61,286 nt of DNA from Verrucomicrobiales bacterium (GTDB lineage: Bacteria; Verrucomicrobiota; Verrucomicrobiia; Verrucomicrobiales; DEV007). The stretch covers positions 1 through 61,286 of the forward strand of contig JARGOD010000019.1 of assembly GCA_029210205.1 (NCBI GenBank), read 5' to 3'. Each line of letters begins with the position of its first letter. The first letter of the stretch is position 1. Below are positions 7,686-16,743 of the stretch, in pieces. A program made the translations under genes and the position numbers. The notes beneath the pieces were generated by a model. The model searched no databases and was not told the DNA's origin. It was given only the letters and a program-made list of their open reading frames with translations.

Positions 7686-8495
7686 ATGAGAGCTTCGCAA
7701 GGAAAAATCAAAACGCTCAGTCCGGGGTCGCTGAGCTGGAATCACCTTCTTTCATCGAAGTTATTTTTGATCGTTTTCCTCGCTTTCTCCGCTTCGGGAA
7801 GAGCGCAGTCCCACTGGCAGGACAAGTCGAGGCAGGCGGTGGTAGTTCTGACTGACGATTGGGCCTCAACCACTGGGGAAATGGCGAAATTCGAATTGCG
7901 GGCCAACAAATGGCGGGAGGAAGGAAGGATTGTTCCTGTTTCGGTAGGGCACAAGGGCCTTGGCTGGGGTGTAGGGCTTCATGTCGATCGGACTTCGCAT
8001 CCATTGAAAAACGAAGGAGATAAGCGTGCTCCCGCAGGCATTTTTCATCTTGAGTTTGGATTTGGTGCATCACCGTTCAAGGAGCGGCGTTTTCCGTTTC
8101 GGCAGGTCAATTCGAGGGACCGCTGGGTCGATGACCCCAACTCGCGGTTCTATAATCAGTGGACCGTCCTGAATGATCCACGATTTCCTCAGGACTGGTC
8201 TTCTTCGGAGGTGATGAAACGGGAAGACGGAATATACGACTATGTCGTTGTCGTCGGGCACAATCGTCAGCCGACAATCCCGGGCCGGGGAAGCGCAATT
8301 TTCATGCACTCATGGTTTGCTCCCGGAAAATCAACGATTGGCTGCACGGCGATGGAAAAGTCTCACATCCGGAGTCTTCTCGGCTGGTTGGACCTCGAAG
8401 CAACACCGATCCTCATTCAGATCCCGATGAGCGAACTTCAGTCACTCAAGATTCCTCCGGGTCTCAGAGCTTCAATCGAACTGGCGATGCAGTAG
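7686..8495 (+). CDS. L,D-transpeptidase-like (YkuD-type) exported protein
   Basis: A 269-residue protein. The reading frame is open from 7617, but that start lies inside the tRNA-Ser gene, so ATG 7686 is chosen. Residues 22-40 form a signal peptide core (LSSKLFLIVFLAFSASG) with likely cleavage after GRAQ. The C-terminal half carries the YkuD-type active-site pattern: His 208 in IFMHSWF and Cys 220 in STIGCTAME, preceded by KRAPAGIFHLEFGFG, typical of ErfK/YbiS/YnhG proteins. Such enzymes form 3-3 peptidoglycan cross-links or attach lipoproteins to the wall, and some act as endopeptidases. The H-x11-C spacing is slightly short for the canonical family, so function could differ. Probable neighbour in function: the polysaccharide deacetylase immediately downstream. 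Confidence 0.8.
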   Translation: MRASQGKIKTLSPGSLSWNHLLSSKLFLIVFLAFSASGRAQSHWQDKSRQAVVVLTDDWASTTGEMAKFELRANKWREEGRIVPVSVGHKGLGWGVGLHVDRTSHPLKNEGDKRAPAGIFHLEFGFGASPFKERRFPFRQVNSRDRWVDDPNSRFYNQWTVLNDPRFPQDWSSSEVMKREDGIYDYVVVVGHNRQPTIPGRGSAIFMHSWFAPGKSTIGCTAMEKSHIRSLLGWLDLEATPILIQIPMSELQSLKIPPGLRASIELAMQ

Positions 8496-8532
8496 GAAAG
8501 AGTCGTTTGAGGACACTTGCCTCTTGAAACTT

Positions 8533-9393
8533 ATGGCACCTCATCGCAAAGTTTTCATGCACATGGGGATTCCACTCAAATCAGTGTTGCCGATGATGGT
8601 AGCAGCTTTCGCGCTCAGTTCGTGCCAAATGCCCGGCGCGATCTCCCGTGATCCAATTCCACTGGAGCAGACAAACCTTTCCGCTGTCATTCGAATTCCA
8701 GTGGGTCTCGAAGCGCCGACATGGGACTCGGTGAAAACAAGAACCTCCACGATTCCAGGTTGGGATAGGGAGATTGATGCGACCTATTTCAGTATCCAAA
8801 CAAGCGAAAAAGTGATTGCGATCACCTTTGATGATGGTCCTCACGGGGTGAACACCCCGCGTCTTCTAGACATGTTGAAGAAGCGAAATGTCAAAGCAAC
8901 GTTCTACGTTGTGGGGAACATGGTGAAGTACAATCCTCAACTTCTCCGTCGCATGATTGCGGAGGGGCACGAGATTGGGAATCATACCGTAACTCACGGG
9001 ACGCTTTCGAAAATGTCTGACACCGCGCTTCGAAAGGAATTGCAGGATGCTCACGACATGATCGTTAAAGAGACCGGCATTGCACCCCGTTCGATGCGTC
9101 CGCCCGGCGGAGCGATCAAGAACGACCAGAAAAAGCTCATGCTGAAGGAGTTTGGTTATCCGACAATTCTCTGGTCAGTTGATCCTGAAGATTGGAAAAA
9201 GCCGGGAGCGTCAGTTGTGACTAGTCGTCTCGTCAATGGGGCTAAGCCCGGCGGAATTTTACTCGTCCACGATCTAAATGCTTCGACGGTTGATGCTATG
9301 CCCTCAACGCTCGATCAGTTGCTTGCTCAGGGATACCGCTTCGTGACCGTCACCGAGCTCATCATGATGGATGAGAGCTACGAAGGTGAGTAA
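8533..9393 (+). CDS. Polysaccharide deacetylase (NodB domain) lipoprotein
   Basis: A 286-residue carbohydrate esterase family 4 protein. ATG 8533 is preferred over an in-frame TTG at 8524; ATGs at 8557 and 8563 are also possible. A signal sequence ends in the lipobox ALSSC (Cys near 31), so it is probably a lipoprotein. All NodB motifs are present: TFDDGPH (Asp 100/101, catalytic base and metal ligand), HTVTH (His 151 and 155, metal ligands), RPPGGAIK, the LWSVDPEDW block, and ILLVHD with the catalytic His. It should remove N- or O-acetyl groups from peptidoglycan, chitin-like polymers or another envelope polysaccharide. It follows the YkuD-like gene by only 37 bases and is probably co-transcribed, which points to peptidoglycan as substrate, though that is inference. 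Confidence 0.9.
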   Translation: MAPHRKVFMHMGIPLKSVLPMMVAAFALSSCQMPGAISRDPIPLEQTNLSAVIRIPVGLEAPTWDSVKTRTSTIPGWDREIDATYFSIQTSEKVIAITFDDGPHGVNTPRLLDMLKKRNVKATFYVVGNMVKYNPQLLRRMIAEGHEIGNHTVTHGTLSKMSDTALRKELQDAHDMIVKETGIAPRSMRPPGGAIKNDQKKLMLKEFGYPTILWSVDPEDWKKPGASVVTSRLVNGAKPGGILLVHDLNASTVDAMPSTLDQLLAQGYRFVTVTELIMMDESYEGE

Positions 9394-9463
9394 TCTTATC
9401 CAAAATCGCCAAGTCGTTTGTTTTCACTTGGCCAGCTTCATTCGAAGAAGGCGAAAAAAAGGT

Positions 9464-9491
9464 TTGTCTAGCTGAACTTTCTCGCTAGGAT
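9464..9491 (+). promoter_or_regulatory. Predicted promoter for small outer-membrane protein
   Basis: A -35-like TTGTCT (9464-9469) and a -10-like TAGGAT (9486-9491) are spaced by 16 bases, about 20 bases before the ATG at 9512. An inverted repeat GCCAAGT/ACTTGGC (9408-9414, 9426-9432) lies upstream and has no T-run, so it is a poor terminator for the preceding gene. Confidence 0.4.
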
Positions 9492-9511
9492 TTTGCGGAC
9501 CACTCACTGAA

Positions 9512-10075
9512 ATGAAAACTCTTTCCGTATTTCTTCTCGTCACACTCACACTCTGTTCAGTCGCACAGGCTGGCTGGGGATGGGACAAGCAGAAGTTTCA
9601 CAGCGCTAAGTCGCCTATGGTTGAGCAAAGGGTGACGAGCCCGAGCTACTGCTTCGACGAGGGGTTTGAATTCAGTGTTTTTGCTTCCGGTTACTGGCCT
9701 GAGGGTAACAATCTTTCAAACCAACTCGGCGGTGGTTTCGCTCTCGGCTACTTCTTCGGGCACAATTTCGGAATTGAAGGTAGCTACGCGCTTCATGGTG
9801 GCGGTAATGCGGAGCACGTTGGTAAGATGAACTTGGTCTATCGTTTTCCACTCGGTGGCGAGTGCTGCAGCTCGATTGCTCCCTATGTTTTCGGTGGTCC
9901 GGGTGTGCTCAGCACTAACACTTCGGAGTTTCTCTGGAACCTTGGCGGTGGTCTTGATTTTCGACTTGAGGGATGGGGATGTCTCGGTTTGTTCACTGAC
10001 TTTTCCTACAACTGGGTCAATCGGACCCATCCAGATTTCACTCAGATCCGAGCGGGCGTGAAAATTCCTTTTTAG
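9512..10075 (+). CDS. Small outer-membrane beta-barrel-like protein, unknown function
   Basis: A 187-residue exported protein not assigned to a named family. A clean signal peptide (MKTLSVFLLVTLTLCSVAQA, cleavage near residue 20) is followed by a region rich in Gly, Phe, Tyr and Trp with alternating strands. Examples are ALGYFFGHNFGIEGSYAL, PYVFGGPGVLS, LGGGLDFRLEGWGCLGLF and a Phe-terminated end (IRAGVKIPF). This is the look of a small OmpA/OmpW-sized eight-strand barrel. Two Cys pairs (GGECCS) are unusual for a barrel loop. It has its own likely promoter and a strong terminator directly after it, so it is probably a monocistronic, well-expressed envelope protein. Confidence 0.75.
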   Translation: MKTLSVFLLVTLTLCSVAQAGWGWDKQKFHSAKSPMVEQRVTSPSYCFDEGFEFSVFASGYWPEGNNLSNQLGGGFALGYFFGHNFGIEGSYALHGGGNAEHVGKMNLVYRFPLGGECCSSIAPYVFGGPGVLSTNTSEFLWNLGGGLDFRLEGWGCLGLFTDFSYNWVNRTHPDFTQIRAGVKIPF

Positions 10076-10100
10076 GAGAAACGGATTTTTTCCCGACGAG

Positions 10101-10131
10101 CCGGCGAGTCCTTGAACCCGCCGGTTTTTTT
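10101..10131 (+). terminator. Rho-independent terminator
   Basis: The stem CCGGCG (10101-10106) / CGCCGG (10119-10124) with a 12-base loop is followed by seven Ts (10125-10131), 25 bases after the stop of the small outer-membrane protein gene. Confidence 0.85.
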
Positions 10132-10160
10132 GTGTTCACGTCTCCCGATTTTTGGTCACG

Positions 10161-13136
10161 ATGGTCGGCATGTTGAGGTTATTCGGTTGTTGTTTTGTTT
10201 TCACGACTTTAGGGGCATTCTCCGCAGACTCCGGAAAAGTTGCGGGCAATGATGCTGTCGCTGATATCATCGCAACGTACGAAGGCCGCGGGGCCCTGGC
10301 TGATGGTTCCGAGCCCACCCCTCCAGAGGAGGCTCTAAAACAATTTCGGGTCCGGAGCGGTTTTGAAATTGAACTCGTCGCGAGCGAACCTGTCATTGGT
10401 CAGCCTCTGCATCTGAGCTGGGATTCGAAGGGGAGAATGTGGGTCACCCAGTATCTTCAGTACCAGTTTCCGGCTGGGCTCAAGATCATCGAGTATGACA
10501 ACCATCTCCGTGCTCAGTTTGACTCGGTTCCCGAGCCGCCTCCGCAGGGCGTCAAGGGTGCCGACAAGATTACAGTGTTCGAGGATACGACCGGCGATGG
10601 ACACTATGATTCCCACCGCGACGTCATTACAGGGCTGAATATTGCCACCTCTGTGGAAACGGGTGCAGGTGGCATATGGGTGACCAATGCACCCTATCTT
10701 CTGTTTTATCCCGACGCTGATGGTGATGCCAGTCCGGACGGGGACCCGGAAGTCATTCTTTCTGGCTTCGGAATCGAAGACACCCACGCAGTGGCGAATA
10801 GTCTGAAGTGGGGGCCTGACGGCTGGCTCTACGGAGCGACAGGTAGCACGACGACGGCAGCGGTGACGAATCCTGCCACTGGCGATCTCGTCGAATGGCA
10901 GGGGCAGGCGATTTGGCGCTACCACCCACAGACAACACAATTTGAACTCTACGCTGAGGGTGGCGGAAACACCTTTTCGTTGGAGATTGACTCGGCTGGT
11001 CGGGTCTTTTCAGGCACCAACAATGGCAGAACGCGGGGGATGTATTACCCGCAGGGTGCCTATGGCAAGAAGTCGTGGGGGAAACATGGCCCTCTCACGA
11101 ATCCCTATGCTTTCGGTTACATCAATCACATGGCACATGAGGGCGACGATCGGCGCTTCGCTCAAGCTTTTTGTATCTATGAGGGCGGTCTCTTTCCCGA
11201 TTCCTGGAATGGCAAAATCATCGCCGCGAATTCGCTGCACAACATCGTCTGGGTTAGTGAACTCATCCCTGATGGCTCAACTTTTCGAACTGTCGATGAA
11301 GAACCACTCCTTGAAACCGATGACCGTTGGTTTCGTCCCGTCTTCTGCGGCGTCGGGCCGGATGGGTGCGTTTACCTGGCGGACTGGTACGACAGCCGTT
11401 TGAGTCACGTCAGGCCAGTCGACGACTGGCATAAGGGAAGTGGCAGGATTTACCGGATCAAGCCAGCAGGGACGAGGCCGAAGGTGGAGCATGGGGATTT
11501 GGCAGACATGAGCCTGGAAGAAATGAATCGCCTCTCAGAGCAATCAAATTGGGTGAGTCGCAAACGGATCTTGCTGGAAAAGAAGTGGCAGCATGCTCAC
11601 CTCATGCACCGCAGTATTCCGTCCACTCCCAGTGAATTGATTCGGATGCGGCTCGAAAGTGCTGCTCCCAATTCAGACCTCTTACGAATCACAAGTTCAA
11701 ACTTTCCGATCGAATCAGACGGGGCCTCATCGGAAACGCTTCCCGAACCTTTCGATCCTGGAAATCTGTCGGAGAGAGCATTGATAGCCGCGCTTTTGAA
11801 GCGAGCGCCCATACAGCTGACCACACAGGTTCTTCCGATACTCCTTGGATATGATGAAGACCTCACCGATCCACACATCCCGCTTCTCCTTTGGTGGGCG
11901 ATTGAGGCGCACGCCGAGTCTGGACGCGAACAGATCGAGGCGCTCGCTACCGATTCCGAAACCTGGAGGTTTTCGCTTTTTCGGGAGTTCATCGCCGAAC
12001 GCCTCATGCGTCGTTATGCGATGGCGGGTGGAACATCGAACTATCTGAGCGCTGCGACTCTTCTCAAGAAGGCGCCCGATGACGATGCAAAAAAACGACT
12101 CATGACCGGACTTCAGCTCGCCTTTCAGGGCACCGCGACACCAGAGCTTCCCGAAGCTTTGCGGGCAGAAATGGAGACCTATGCTGAGACAGTCGGGGCA
12201 AACGATCTTGTTCTCCAACTTCGTCAGGGAGAGCCCGAGGCGCTCAAGAAGGCGCTCGCCGTCGTCGCGAGTAGCTCGTCAGACCCGATTGAGCGGGTCG
12301 AGCTTGCTAAGCTCTTTGGTGAAATAGATGAACTCGCGGTAGTTCCCGTTTTACTGCGACTTCTTTCGCTGGATCAGGAAAGCACCTTGAAGCGCGTTGC
12401 GCTCCTCTCCCTCGCGAGTTACGACGCTGAGTCGATTGCGACAACAATCCTCGCGCGGCACGGCTCGACACTTCCTGCTGAGCATGACGTCCGCTCAACT
12501 GCGCATCGCGTTCTTGCGAGCAGGCCAGAGTGGGCACGGCTCTTTCTGGACAAAGTTGATGTCGCCCACATCAAGGCTCGAAACGTCGAGCCGGATGTCG
12601 TGCAGCTCCTCGCACAGCATCAAGCGCCTGAGATCGATGCTGCGATCGCGCAGCACTGGCCGGATTTCACTGTGCGCTCCTCGATAGAAAATGAGACTGA
12701 GATCAACCGACTCCGGAAATTGATCACAAATTCAACTGGTGATCCGGAACAGGGGAGTCTCCATTTTAAAACCCGATGTGCGAGTTGTCATGCCCTCTTC
12801 GGTGAAGGGCAGTTGATCGGTCCCGACTTGACCGGCTATGAAAGGCAGAATCTGGACTTCTGGCTCCCGGCGATTGTGGATCCCGGTCTTGAGCTTCGCG
12901 AAGGCTACATCAACTACGTTGCGACGATGAAAGATGGTCGGGTCGCAGCGGGCTTCATGCATGAGCAGGCGCCCAACACGGTGACGTTGCGAGACATGGC
13001 CGGTCAGCATTTGCTCTTGAATCGCGATGGAATTAAAACTCTTGAAGCCTCAAAGATATCCCTCATGCCGCCCGGGTTGCTCAACGGTATGAGCGATGAT
13101 GAACTCCGCGATCTTTTCGCGTATTTGATGAAGTAG
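10161..13136 (+). CDS. PVC-type membrane-bound dehydrogenase with C-terminal heme domain
   Basis: A 991-residue protein; ATG 10161 is chosen over an upstream TTG at 10152, with ATG 10170 also possible. A signal peptide is followed by a glucose/sorbosone-dehydrogenase-like beta-propeller (about residues 55-430) with the PVC blocks FEIELVASEPVIGQPLHLSWD, RMWVTQYLQYQ, SLKWGPDGWLYGATG and GCVYLADWYDSRLSHVRP. The middle (about 450-850) looks alpha-helical and HEAT-like. The C-terminus is a cytochrome c domain with CASCH at 873-877 and a GPDLTGYERQ block. This architecture is found mainly in Planctomycetes and Verrucomicrobia and is thought to oxidise sugars or similar substrates in the periplasm. 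Substrate unknown. It stands alone here, without the usual SGNH or two-domain partner next to it. Confidence 0.92.
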   Translation: MVGMLRLFGCCFVFTTLGAFSADSGKVAGNDAVADIIATYEGRGALADGSEPTPPEEALKQFRVRSGFEIELVASEPVIGQPLHLSWDSKGRMWVTQYLQYQFPAGLKIIEYDNHLRAQFDSVPEPPPQGVKGADKITVFEDTTGDGHYDSHRDVITGLNIATSVETGAGGIWVTNAPYLLFYPDADGDASPDGDPEVILSGFGIEDTHAVANSLKWGPDGWLYGATGSTTTAAVTNPATGDLVEWQGQAIWRYHPQTTQFELYAEGGGNTFSLEIDSAGRVFSGTNNGRTRGMYYPQGAYGKKSWGKHGPLTNPYAFGYINHMAHEGDDRRFAQAFCIYEGGLFPDSWNGKIIAANSLHNIVWVSELIPDGSTFRTVDEEPLLETDDRWFRPVFCGVGPDGCVYLADWYDSRLSHVRPVDDWHKGSGRIYRIKPAGTRPKVEHGDLADMSLEEMNRLSEQSNWVSRKRILLEKKWQHAHLMHRSIPSTPSELIRMRLESAAPNSDLLRITSSNFPIESDGASSETLPEPFDPGNLSERALIAALLKRAPIQLTTQVLPILLGYDEDLTDPHIPLLLWWAIEAHAESGREQIEALATDSETWRFSLFREFIAERLMRRYAMAGGTSNYLSAATLLKKAPDDDAKKRLMTGLQLAFQGTATPELPEALRAEMETYAETVGANDLVLQLRQGEPEALKKALAVVASSSSDPIERVELAKLFGEIDELAVVPVLLRLLSLDQESTLKRVALLSLASYDAESIATTILARHGSTLPAEHDVRSTAHRVLASRPEWARLFLDKVDVAHIKARNVEPDVVQLLAQHQAPEIDAAIAQHWPDFTVRSSIENETEINRLRKLITNSTGDPEQGSLHFKTRCASCHALFGEGQLIGPDLTGYERQNLDFWLPAIVDPGLELREGYINYVATMKDGRVAAGFMHEQAPNTVTLRDMAGQHLLLNRDGIKTLEASKISLMPPGLLNGMSDDELRDLFAYLMK

Positions 13137-13159
13137 GGAGTGTTGCCTGCTTCTCCGCT

Positions 13160-14413
13160 TTACGGCCCAATCACGGTCGCACCCGGTGCGTCGTTTTCAC
13201 GATTGATCTCATCGATCCCTGACTGAACAGCCTTTTCCATCTCCACAGTCATCGCCCGAACGGCGTTGCGGGCCTTTCCACCGGCTTCGTCGAGGTAGCT
13301 TGAAACGTCCATCGGCATTCCAAATCTCGCGAGTGCCCGCCGCGGCCCGGTTCGAGGCATCGCTTTCGAGTAGAAGTCCTCAGCAATGCGCTCTACGGTT
13401 TCGTCGTATCGGTCAATCGTCGGGTGCTCGCCCAGATAAGGCGTAAGATGGCCATTGATTCGAAACGCGAGAATCGCTTTGTCAGCAAGACTGGCAATCT
13501 CAGGTGGAGTCTCGATCTTTTCATCAGTCCTGATTTGATGAATCTTTGAGCGGATCTTCCGGATCCGGTTGACGAGCGATTGGTCGTCGTCGGAATCAAG
13601 ACTCAAGGATGACTCCAACTCATCGACAAGATGATCGGCAAAACCATTTAGCATCTCATAGAGCGCCCCCTCTTTGTGGGCAAGAGCATCTGCGTGTCCA
13701 TGCTCCTTAAGGTAGCCTTTGACGATGTGTTGTCCGAGCCCGAAAACAGCACCCATCGGATCCGAGGTTGATCCGTCGGGGAAGGTGTAGCCGCTGTCCG
13801 CTCCCAGTTGCAGCATTCGATCTGTCACAGACTGGCGGGGCGCGGTGAGATGCGTGAACTTCAAACTGATCGGAACAATTTTGAGCTTCGTCTCTTTGAG
13901 GGCAGCTTGTGCTTTCGCGGCGATAAATGCAGTACCATCAAGGAAGGGGGTGACACGGTCGTTGGTGAGGTAAACATTTCCTTCCGGGTAGATATTGAGA
14001 GCCTGCTTCCCCGCCTTGAGGGTTTCGATTGCGGCGCTCATCGCTTTTCGATCGCTGCCTTCGCGGTCGATCGAAAAATTTCCGAGACGTTGCATTGTCC
14101 AGGCGGCGCCTCTACTTCGTAGATAGACATCGTAGGCGGCCATGAAGCAGGAGGGAATACCAAGCATGCGATGCACTTCGGTGATGACCTGAGGATCACT
14201 GTGGCTTGGGTGATTGATGACAAAAAGAAGCCGACTTCCTTCTGCCTTTAGATGCGCTAATTCTTCGAGCGCTCCGCTCATCTTGATCTCGTCGATCCGG
14301 TGGTGCTTTCCCGGGAGGACGAAATGCCGGTTTACGGCACGAGCGAGCCAAATGACCGGCCTGGACGGCTTTGCTTCAAAGAATTGATAAGGAGCGTCGG
14401 AAAACTCAAGCAT
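13160..14413 (-). CDS. PlsC-like acyltransferase, long form
   Basis: A 417-residue protein. Residues about 55-220 form an acyltransferase domain with the NHx4D catalytic motif (NHPSHSD, 67-73), an RxGNFxIDREG-like block (RLGNFSIDREGS, 109-120) and YPEGN (142-146), corresponding to the substrate-binding EGT motif. Family enzymes transfer fatty acids to lysophosphatidate or other lysolipids at the membrane. The C-terminal 190 residues are mainly charged and helical, with no obvious second catalytic motif, longer than a classic PlsC of about 240 residues. No strong membrane segment is evident, so it may be peripheral. It converges with the dehydrogenase gene (gap 23 bases). Confidence 0.82.
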   Translation of the reverse strand: MLEFSDAPYQFFEAKPSRPVIWLARAVNRHFVLPGKHHRIDEIKMSGALEELAHLKAEGSRLLFVINHPSHSDPQVITEVHRMLGIPSCFMAAYDVYLRSRGAAWTMQRLGNFSIDREGSDRKAMSAAIETLKAGKQALNIYPEGNVYLTNDRVTPFLDGTAFIAAKAQAALKETKLKIVPISLKFTHLTAPRQSVTDRMLQLGADSGYTFPDGSTSDPMGAVFGLGQHIVKGYLKEHGHADALAHKEGALYEMLNGFADHLVDELESSLSLDSDDDQSLVNRIRKIRSKIHQIRTDEKIETPPEIASLADKAILAFRINGHLTPYLGEHPTIDRYDETVERIAEDFYSKAMPRTGPRRALARFGMPMDVSSYLDEAGGKARNAVRAMTVEMEKAVQSGIDEINRENDAPGATVIGP

Positions 14414-14494
14414 GGGAATAGGAAGCTGTTTTCTTAGTTACTACTTTTCCGTTTCCCGGTCGAGTCGGGACTTGGGGAATGATGAGAGCTAACT

Positions 14495-15202
14495 CTAATC
14501 AGGACGCTCGAAGAGAGCGCGGTGTTTCCAGTAGACCCGTTCAAGTTCGACGATCGGTCTCTGATGTTCATCGACACGGATGTCGCGAAATTGATCGTTG
14601 AGGCCGCCATAGCCCCATCCCTCGCGCGCCACGAGGAGGGCAGCCGATTGTTTTCCACGGGAATCGCCGCCTGCCTCTTCGCCGGCGTGAAGCGCCGCAA
14701 GCAATCGGACCGCGAGAACGTCTTCTGTTTCCTGAAACGCTTTTGCCATCGCCTCAACGACTTCCTTGCTCGTGAGAATGTTTCCCTGAACTGCGAAATT
14801 TTCTCCCGCAATTCCTCCGGCCCAGTCCATGCATTCGTCCCCGGTGAAGCTTGCGCTTTTTCCATCAGCAGCGATTACGCCGACCTGCCGCAATTCCCGT
14901 AGCGGATCGTCGCGAGTGAGCAAATTGATAACTGCCTCAGCGTTCATCCCGGCCTCCAGTGCCATGATCCCGAGCGGGCCATAGCCAACATTTGCGTAAG
15001 CCTGTGTAGCGATCGCGCCGACTCCTGCTTTCGCAAAGGGGACGATCGAACCGACGCCGACGATTTTTGACTGGACCGCGACACCGACCTCTCCGGTTTC
15101 GGGATCGACCGCGACGATTGAGAAGGTTGCGACCGTCGGATCATCGTAGGAAAAAGCCGTCGATATTCCGAGGCAGATAAAGACACAAAGAGCGGTGCGC
15201 AT
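14495..15202 (-). CDS. DUF1028 family protein (Ntn-hydrolase fold), exported
   Basis: A 235-residue protein with a short signal peptide (residues 1-18) and the DUF1028 hallmark TFSIVAVDPETGEVGVAVQS at about 26-45, followed by VGSIVPFAKAGVGAIATQA and GDECMDWAGGIAG. The family has an Ntn-hydrolase-like fold, and related proteins include RhoD/YlxR-independent amidohydrolase-type enzymes of uncertain substrate. After export the mature protein would begin near the family's usual N-terminal Thr/Ser region. Its function here is not known. It is divergent from the sulfatase gene at 15269 (gap 66 bases). Confidence 0.88.
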   Translation of the reverse strand: MRTALCVFICLGISTAFSYDDPTVATFSIVAVDPETGEVGVAVQSKIVGVGSIVPFAKAGVGAIATQAYANVGYGPLGIMALEAGMNAEAVINLLTRDDPLRELRQVGVIAADGKSASFTGDECMDWAGGIAGENFAVQGNILTSKEVVEAMAKAFQETEDVLAVRLLAALHAGEEAGGDSRGKQSAALLVAREGWGYGGLNDQFRDIRVDEHQRPIVELERVYWKHRALFERPD

Positions 15203-15268
15203 GACGCAATACGGTTCTTGAAGGAATCATCCGAGTCAATAGGGTTAGATCAAACACCCAACCCTGTT

Positions 15269-16738
15269 ATGTCATTTCGTCAGCCCCTGATTCTTTCCCT
15301 CTTCGCCATTGGCCTTTCTTTTGCCGCGGCGGCCGATAAGCCCAATATTCTCATGATCGCAATTGACGATCAGAACGACTGGATTGGTTACATGGGCGGT
15401 CATCCCAATGCGCTCACGCCAAACATCGACAAGCTCGCCGCGGCGGGGACTGCCTTCACCAATGCGCATTGCCAATCGCCTCTTTGTAATCCATCGCGAA
15501 CGAGCTTGATGCTTTCGAAGCGTCCCGGAACGACAGGAATCTATGGGCTTAAACCCTGGTTTCGTGAGGTGCCTGGGCTGGCTGAAATGGAGCCTCTTCA
15601 GAAGTTTCTCAGCCGTCAGGGATATCGAACTTACACGGCAGGTAAAATATATCATGGTGGGTACGGACGGCAGGCGGCGGAATGGGATGAAGTCGGCCCT
15701 CCTGCGAGTGGCAAGCCTTTTCCGCCTAAGCCAATGGTGGACTCACCGTCCGGTCATAAACTCATGGATTGGGGCGTCTTTGATCATAAAGACGAGGACA
15801 AGGCGGATCACATTGTTGCCTCATGGACGGTGGACAAACTCGATACCATGCCTGAGGACGAGCCCTTCTTTCTCACCTGTGGCTTCTTTCTCCCTCATGT
15901 TCCATGTTTTGCGACCCAGAAGTGGTTTGACCTGCACCCGCTTGAGTCGACCGCTCTTCCTCTCATCAAGCGGGACGATCGCAAAGACACACCTCGCTTT
16001 TCCTGGTATCTGCATTGGACGCTACCTGAGCCACGTCTCGAATTTCTCGAAGACGCAAACGAGTGGATGAACCTGACCCGCTCCTACCTCGCCTGCACGA
16101 CCTTCGTCGACGATCAAGTGCGGCGTGTTATGGAAGCTCTCGACCGCAATGGCTTGCGGGAGAACACGATTGTCGTTCTCTGGTCTGATCACGGCTGGCA
16201 TATCGGGGAAAAAGAGATCACGGGAAAAAATACACTCTGGGATGATGGGACACGTGTTCCCCTGATTTTTGCCGGTCCTGGTGTCGTCGCCGGTCAAGTC
16301 AGTGGTCAACCGGCTGAGCTCCTCGATATTTATCCCACCCTTGTCGACTTGGCAGGCCTTCCTGAAAAAGAGGGTTTGGAGGGGATTTCACTAATCCCGC
16401 AACTCAAGGATGCAAAGGCTAAACGAGATCGACCTGCAATCACGACGCACAATGCAGGTAACCACGGAATCCGTTCCGAGAACTGGCGCTACATCGTCTA
16501 CGCTGATGGATCTGAGGAGCTTTACGATATGGTCAGTGATCCGAACGAGTGGACGAATCTGGCAGGGGATCCCGAATATGCTGAGATCATCGCGGAACAT
16601 AAAAAATGGGTCCCGCAGGGCGATGTGCCGCCAGCCCCGAACAGCGCTGCCCGGATCTTGATTTACGAGGATGGCAAGGTGAATTGGGAAGGTATGGACA
16701 TCCCCGAAGGTGCGCCAATCCCCGAGATTACTCGCTAG
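15269..16738 (+). CDS. Sulfatase (iduronate-2-sulfatase-like), exported
   Basis: A 489-residue enzyme; ATG 15269 is chosen over TTG 15218 because it places the signal peptide (residues 4-22, ending SFAAAA) at the terminus. The formylglycine motif is CNPSR (Cys 73-Arg 77), with metal-binding residues in NILMIAIDDQNDW near 28-37 and VVLWSDHGWHIGEKE near 310. The blocks LPLIKRDDRKDTPRF and WSDHGWHIGE point to the iduronate-2-sulfatase branch (S1 family). It hydrolyses sulfate esters of polysaccharides in the periplasm and needs a formylglycine-generating or anaerobic maturase, neither of which is in the window. Immediately followed by the PhnA-like gene (gap 5 bases). Confidence 0.93.
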   Translation: MSFRQPLILSLFAIGLSFAAAADKPNILMIAIDDQNDWIGYMGGHPNALTPNIDKLAAAGTAFTNAHCQSPLCNPSRTSLMLSKRPGTTGIYGLKPWFREVPGLAEMEPLQKFLSRQGYRTYTAGKIYHGGYGRQAAEWDEVGPPASGKPFPPKPMVDSPSGHKLMDWGVFDHKDEDKADHIVASWTVDKLDTMPEDEPFFLTCGFFLPHVPCFATQKWFDLHPLESTALPLIKRDDRKDTPRFSWYLHWTLPEPRLEFLEDANEWMNLTRSYLACTTFVDDQVRRVMEALDRNGLRENTIVVLWSDHGWHIGEKEITGKNTLWDDGTRVPLIFAGPGVVAGQVSGQPAELLDIYPTLVDLAGLPEKEGLEGISLIPQLKDAKAKRDRPAITTHNAGNHGIRSENWRYIVYADGSEELYDMVSDPNEWTNLAGDPEYAEIIAEHKKWVPQGDVPPAPNSAARILIYEDGKVNWEGMDIPEGAPIPEITR

Positions 16739-16743
16739 CGAAG

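Noticed and set aside
9408-9432. Terminator after the polysaccharide deacetylase gene
   Set aside because: The 7-bp inverted repeat has no T-run, so it does not qualify as a rho-independent terminator.
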